Part shown: piece by piece, positions 42,873 to 46,523 of the stretch
How the letters are laid out: each line of letters starts with the position of its first letter
How positions within the stretch are numbered: the stretch's first letter is position 1
DNA from: Flavobacterium sp.
GTDB lineage: Bacteria; Bacteroidota; Bacteroidia; Flavobacteriales; Flavobacteriaceae
Direction of reading: 5' to 3'
Assembly (NCBI RefSeq): GCF_013822155.1
Contig: NZ_PNJW01000021.1
Span: 1 to 46,523 of the forward strand
DNA length: 46,523 bases
Translations under genes and position numbers: made by a program
The notes under the pieces: model-generated
Databases searched by the model: none
What the model saw: only the letters and a program-made list of their open reading frames with translations
What the model was told of the DNA's origin: nothing

Positions 42873-45800
42873 ATGAATAAAATGCTGCTAATCGCCGCTG
42901 TGATTTCTATTGCCTATACCTTTCCGGCTATTAGCCAAAATATTGTGATTAATGAAGTTTTAGCATCTAATACTTCCACAAACATGGATGAAGATGCCAG
43001 TTATCAGGATTGGATAGAATTGTATAATACAGGTTTGTCACCCATAAACTTACAAGGATATGGTTTGACAGACGACTCAACCCTATTATTTAAATGGGTT
43101 TTCCCTAATGTAACAATTAATCCGGGGAGTTATCTTTTAATTTGGGCATCAGACAAAAACAGAACTGATCCCGCTAATCCGCTACATTCTAATTTTAAAA
43201 TTAGTGGAGATGGGGAAACAATATCTTTAACAGAGCCTTTAGGAACGGTCGTGAATTCTGCCCCAGCAGCTCCAATGTTAGCAAATATTTCTTATGGAAG
43301 ATCGCCCAATGGTGTTGGGGAATTTGTTTATTTTCAAATTCCAACACCCAATGCTGAAAACACAGGAATTGGATATAACGAAACACTTAGCCCACCTCAA
43401 TTTTCTCAAAATTCAGGTTTTTTTACTTCAGGTTTTAATTTGATGCTCTCTTCTGTAGATGAGGGTGTTACAATACTTTACACGTTGGATGGCTCTGAAC
43501 CAGATGAAAATAATTTATCTGGAACGACTTATAGTTATAAAAATCAATATCCAAAACTTCCGGGTCAGGCATTTGGCACGTTTTTATATAACTCTTTTCA
43601 AACCCTTGCTTATTCTTTGCCAATACCAATTGTTGATCGGTCACCGTTACCAAATAAAGTTTCAATGATTTCATCTACGTATGATTTTATACCACCTTAT
43701 TTACCCAATAATCCAATTTTCAAATCAACAGTTGTCCGGGCAAAAGTTATAAAGGCAGGTGCTTTAGCTAGTCCTATTGTAACTAAAAATTATTTTATTT
43801 CGCCTCTAGCAAATAATGAATTTACACTTCCAATTGTGTCATTAAGTATTGATGAAAATAAATTATTTGATTATAACAATGGTATTTATGTTGCAGGATT
43901 AGATTTTGATACTTGGCGTATCAATAATCCAACCGATGTGGCAGATTATGAAATTGGAAATTTTGCTCGAAAAGGCGCAACTTCTGAAAGAATCTCTAAT
44001 TTTAGTTATTTCGTGAATGGTTTAGAAGTAATAAATCAAAATATTGGAATTCGAATTCGTGGAAATTATTCCAGAATTTATCCAAGTAAATCATTCAATT
44101 TCTATGCTAAAACAGAATATGGTGATGAGGATTTGGATTATACTTTCTTTTCTGACCAAACGGATAATAGTTACACCCGACTTTCTTTAAAAAATTCAAG
44201 TGGTGATTTTTATCACACAATGTTTCGTGACCCTTTGAATCATGAATTAATTAAAGGCTTGAGGGTAGAAACCGAAGCATATCAACCAACAATAACATTC
44301 ATAAATGGGGAATATTATGGTATATTAAGTTTACGAGAAAAGTATGATGATAAATACTTTAAAAGAGAATACGGAATTGAAAGTGACCAATTAGATGTTT
44401 TAGAAAATAATGCCATCGAAGAGGAAGGTGATAATGAACATTATCTTGAAATGATTGAATATTTTGAAAGTCATTCCTTGGCACCTACAAATCACTACAA
44501 TTATATCAAAACCCAAATGGATACTGAAAATTTTCAGGATTATTTTATTTCTAATATTTTTTTTCAAAATGTAGATTGGCCGGGGAATAATATTATTTAT
44601 TGGAGAAAAAAAACGGCTCAATATGAACCAACTGCTCCTTATGGATTAGACGGAAGATGGCGTTGGGCAATTCATGATATGGATTCAACATTTGGAATTA
44701 GTGGAGGAAGTATTTCTCTAAATTCATTAGCAAATGCAACTGCAGAAAATGGTCCGGAATGGCCAAATCCGGAATGGTCAACGTTGATATTAAGAAAGCT
44801 ATTGGAAAATAATTCTTTTAAAAATGATTTTATCAATCGTTTTGCGGATTTAATGAATACTTATTTTCATTCGGATAGGATTGTTGAAAAAATTAATTCA
44901 ATGAAAACCGTTTTAGAACCTGAAATGCCAAAACAATTTGACCGTTGGAAAGCTCCTCAAGATTTTGGTGATTGGAATTATTTTTTAAATAGAGAAATTG
45001 ATTTTGCTAATCAAAGATCCGGATTTCAAAGAACTCACATCCGCGATAAATTTGGTATTGCTACAAATATTGAGGTTACTATTGATGTTTCTAATCAAGA
45101 CCATGGATTTGTAAAAATAAACACAATTGATGTTCTTTCTACAACTCCTGGAATTAATTCAAATCCATATCCTTGGGTGGGAATTTATTTTTCGAATATT
45201 CCTGTAAAATTAAAAGCTATTGCAAAAGAAGGCTATGTTTTTAGTCATTGGGAGGGAATTTCTACAAGTACAGAGGAAGAAATTATAGTTGATTCAGCCA
45301 TTAATTTTTCAGTAACGGCCATTTTTGTCCCAGAAGGATTTGCAGTTGAATCGGTTGAACCAATTTATTTTTGGTTAATGAATTCTTCTTTGCCAAATGA
45401 TACCCCAATTGTTTCAATTAATTCAACTTTTGAGGTTTTAAATGATGGTGTTCTTACTTTTCAATCTTGTTTAGAAGGTTATCCGTTTACCAATGCTCAT
45501 CCAAACTGGAGAAAAGCATCGATGGAGAGAAGAAATAGTCCAACGACGATTAATTATATCCCTGAAGCTAACAACAATATACCTTTTGCTTCAGCAAATA
45601 TGCGAGGATTACAAATTAAGCAACCTTTTCAATATCAGGGTTTAGAAAATACTATGATTTTTACTTTTTCAACCTTAGGATATAAAGATATTATTTTTGG
45701 ATTTGCAGCTAAAGATGAAAATGCAGCCGATGCAATTGTAGTTGATTATTCGATTACAGAAGGAAATCCGGTTTGGATATCAACCGATTTAACTGAAACA

Positions 45801-46523
45801 TCTCTTGCACTAACATCCAATTTTCAACTGTTTGAAATTGATTTTTCAGCCATTTCGGGAGCAGCAAATAATCCTAATTTCAAAGTTAGATTACGATTTA
45901 CAGGACCTAATATGACAATTGATAATGGTGATAGGGTCACTTTTAATAATTTTTCTGCCAAAGGTGTTCAGTTGCCATTGCAATATCCTACTCCGAATGT
46001 ATTCACAATTGGGACAGAAATTTTACCTTTAATTCCTACCGTTACATCTGTAGCAGATAGTTATTCCATCGAACCGAGTTTACCAAACGGATTAAGTTTC
46101 AACACCGCATCGGGAATTATCTCCGGAACACCGACAGAATTATCAGCGGCCACGAATTACACAGTAACGGCAAGTAATACTGGTGGAAGCACAAGTTTTG
46201 TACTATCGATTGCAGTGATAGACCAAGCTCCAATGAGTTTAACGTATTCGACTCCGAATATCTTCACAATTGATGAGGCCATTACGGATTTGATTCCAAC
46301 GATTTCCGGCGGAGCAGTTTTGGATTATTCCATCGAACCGAGTTTACCAAACGGATTAAGTTTCAACACCGCATCGGGAATTATCTCCGGCACACCGACA
46401 GAATTATCAGCGGCCACGAATTACACAGTAACGGCAAGTAATTCCGGTGGAAGCACAAGTTTTGTGTTGTCGATTGCAGTGATAGACCAAGCTCCAATGA
46501 GTTTAACGTATTCGACTCCGCGA
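42873..46523 (+). CDS. Secreted CotH-family kinase-like protein with Ig-like repeats, 3'-truncated by the window edge (CotH2)
   Basis: Paralog of the preceding gene. I translated it from the ATG at 42873 (MNKMLLIAAVISIAYTFPAISQ signal peptide) and found it open for 1217 codons to the last base. It repeats the CotH1 order: lamin-tail domain, chitobiase-like Ig domain (TLDGSEPDEN), CotH domain with D602-M-D604 (HDMDSTFG), InlB-like segment (GYVFSHWEG), and the domain with NWRKASMERRNSPT. Then, instead of a sorting domain, it enters putative Ig (He_PIG-like) repeats of 88 residues that are nearly identical at DNA level. The stop codon and any T9SS signal lie outside the window. Confidence 0.88.
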   Translation, partial: MNKMLLIAAVISIAYTFPAISQNIVINEVLASNTSTNMDEDASYQDWIELYNTGLSPINLQGYGLTDDSTLLFKWVFPNVTINPGSYLLIWASDKNRTDPANPLHSNFKISGDGETISLTEPLGTVVNSAPAAPMLANISYGRSPNGVGEFVYFQIPTPNAENTGIGYNETLSPPQFSQNSGFFTSGFNLMLSSVDEGVTILYTLDGSEPDENNLSGTTYSYKNQYPKLPGQAFGTFLYNSFQTLAYSLPIPIVDRSPLPNKVSMISSTYDFIPPYLPNNPIFKSTVVRAKVIKAGALASPIVTKNYFISPLANNEFTLPIVSLSIDENKLFDYNNGIYVAGLDFDTWRINNPTDVADYEIGNFARKGATSERISNFSYFVNGLEVINQNIGIRIRGNYSRIYPSKSFNFYAKTEYGDEDLDYTFFSDQTDNSYTRLSLKNSSGDFYHTMFRDPLNHELIKGLRVETEAYQPTITFINGEYYGILSLREKYDDKYFKREYGIESDQLDVLENNAIEEEGDNEHYLEMIEYFESHSLAPTNHYNYIKTQMDTENFQDYFISNIFFQNVDWPGNNIIYWRKKTAQYEPTAPYGLDGRWRWAIHDMDSTFGISGGSISLNSLANATAENGPEWPNPEWSTLILRKLLENNSFKNDFINRFADLMNTYFHSDRIVEKINSMKTVLEPEMPKQFDRWKAPQDFGDWNYFLNREIDFANQRSGFQRTHIRDKFGIATNIEVTIDVSNQDHGFVKINTIDVLSTTPGINSNPYPWVGIYFSNIPVKLKAIAKEGYVFSHWEGISTSTEEEIIVDSAINFSVTAIFVPEGFAVESVEPIYFWLMNSSLPNDTPIVSINSTFEVLNDGVLTFQSCLEGYPFTNAHPNWRKASMERRNSPTTINYIPEANNNIPFASANMRGLQIKQPFQYQGLENTMIFTFSTLGYKDIIFGFAAKDENAADAIVVDYSITEGNPVWISTDLTETSLALTSNFQLFEIDFSAISGAANNPNFKVRLRFTGPNMTIDNGDRVTFNNFSAKGVQLPLQYPTPNVFTIGTEILPLIPTVTSVADSYSIEPSLPNGLSFNTASGIISGTPTELSAATNYTVTASNTGGSTSFVLSIAVIDQAPMSLTYSTPNIFTIDEAITDLIPTISGGAVLDYSIEPSLPNGLSFNTASGIISGTPTELSAATNYTVTASNSGGSTSFVLSIAVIDQAPMSLTYSTPR
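45985..46523 (+). repeat. Tandem 264-bp Ig-like repeats inside the second CotH gene
   Basis: The block 46061-46256 recurs at 46325-46520 with 6 differences in 196 bases by hand count, an offset of exactly 264 bp (88 codons). The protein unit includes SIEPSLPNGLSFNTASGIISGTPTE and ends IAVIDQAPMSLTYSTP, typical of putative Ig domains in surface proteins. The first 100 bases of a unit are about 45% G+C by hand count, visibly richer than the CotH part. The window ends inside the second unit. Confidence 0.9.

Noticed and set aside
43459..43668. Short plus-strand open frame inside the second CotH gene
   Set aside because: It is out of frame with the continuous 1217-codon reading that carries conserved domains.

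Overview
The window looks like a chromosomal contig from a Flavobacterium-like member of the Bacteroidota. The evidence is the low G+C, the type IX secretion/gliding trio gldJ-porU-porV in flavobacterial order, promoters of the Bacteroidota type (TTTG, about 19-20 bp, TAnnTTTG), few Shine-Dalgarno sites, and a predicted secreted protein ending in a type A T9SS sorting domain. I saw no insertion sequence, prophage, CRISPR array, rRNA or plasmid gene.

Layout. 1-5.4 kb: tRNA hydroxylase MiaE, a GT4-like glycosyltransferase, pyruvate dehydrogenase E2 and E1-alpha, and cytidine deaminase. 5.4-12.4 kb: the T9SS block, with porU-porV on the minus strand and gldJ divergent on the plus strand. 12.4-15.3 kb: murF, two valine tRNA genes and folC. 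15.3-19.9 kb: an exbB-exbD-tonB/tolA-like energizing operon, nhaD and glutamate dehydrogenase. 20-22.5 kb: a GH5 glycosidase and anmK. 22.6-31.5 kb (plus): acyl-CoA dehydrogenase, a tightly overlapping four-gene set (DinB-like, NRDE, ATP-grasp, LysE-like), an SDR enzyme, a SprT-like metalloprotein, mannose-1-phosphate guanylyltransferase and a CPA2 antiporter. 31.5-39.1 kb (minus): an MlaEF-type ABC pair, a GT2/methyltransferase pair, a KASIII-like synthase, a truncated globin and glycine decarboxylase P. 39.3 kb to the end: two tandem CotH-type secreted kinase-like proteins, the second cut by the window edge inside near-identical 264-bp repeats.

How the parts relate. Most genes are housekeeping: central carbon, folate and one-carbon metabolism, wall synthesis and recycling, and envelope energization. 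The most distinctive parts are the T9SS genes with predicted T9SS cargo (CotH1, probably CotH2) in the same window, the CotH tandem duplication whose second copy has a higher-G+C Ig-like repeat array, and the translationally coupled DinB/NRDE/ATP-grasp/LysE set, which could be an undescribed small-molecule pathway. Smaller points are a Val-GAC tRNA with C instead of U at position 33, a hairpin between the two valine tRNAs, a perfect 16-bp palindrome upstream of pdhA, and an extra loop of about 75 residues in the CPA2 antiporter.

All assignments come from reading the sequence and remembered family features; no database search was run.
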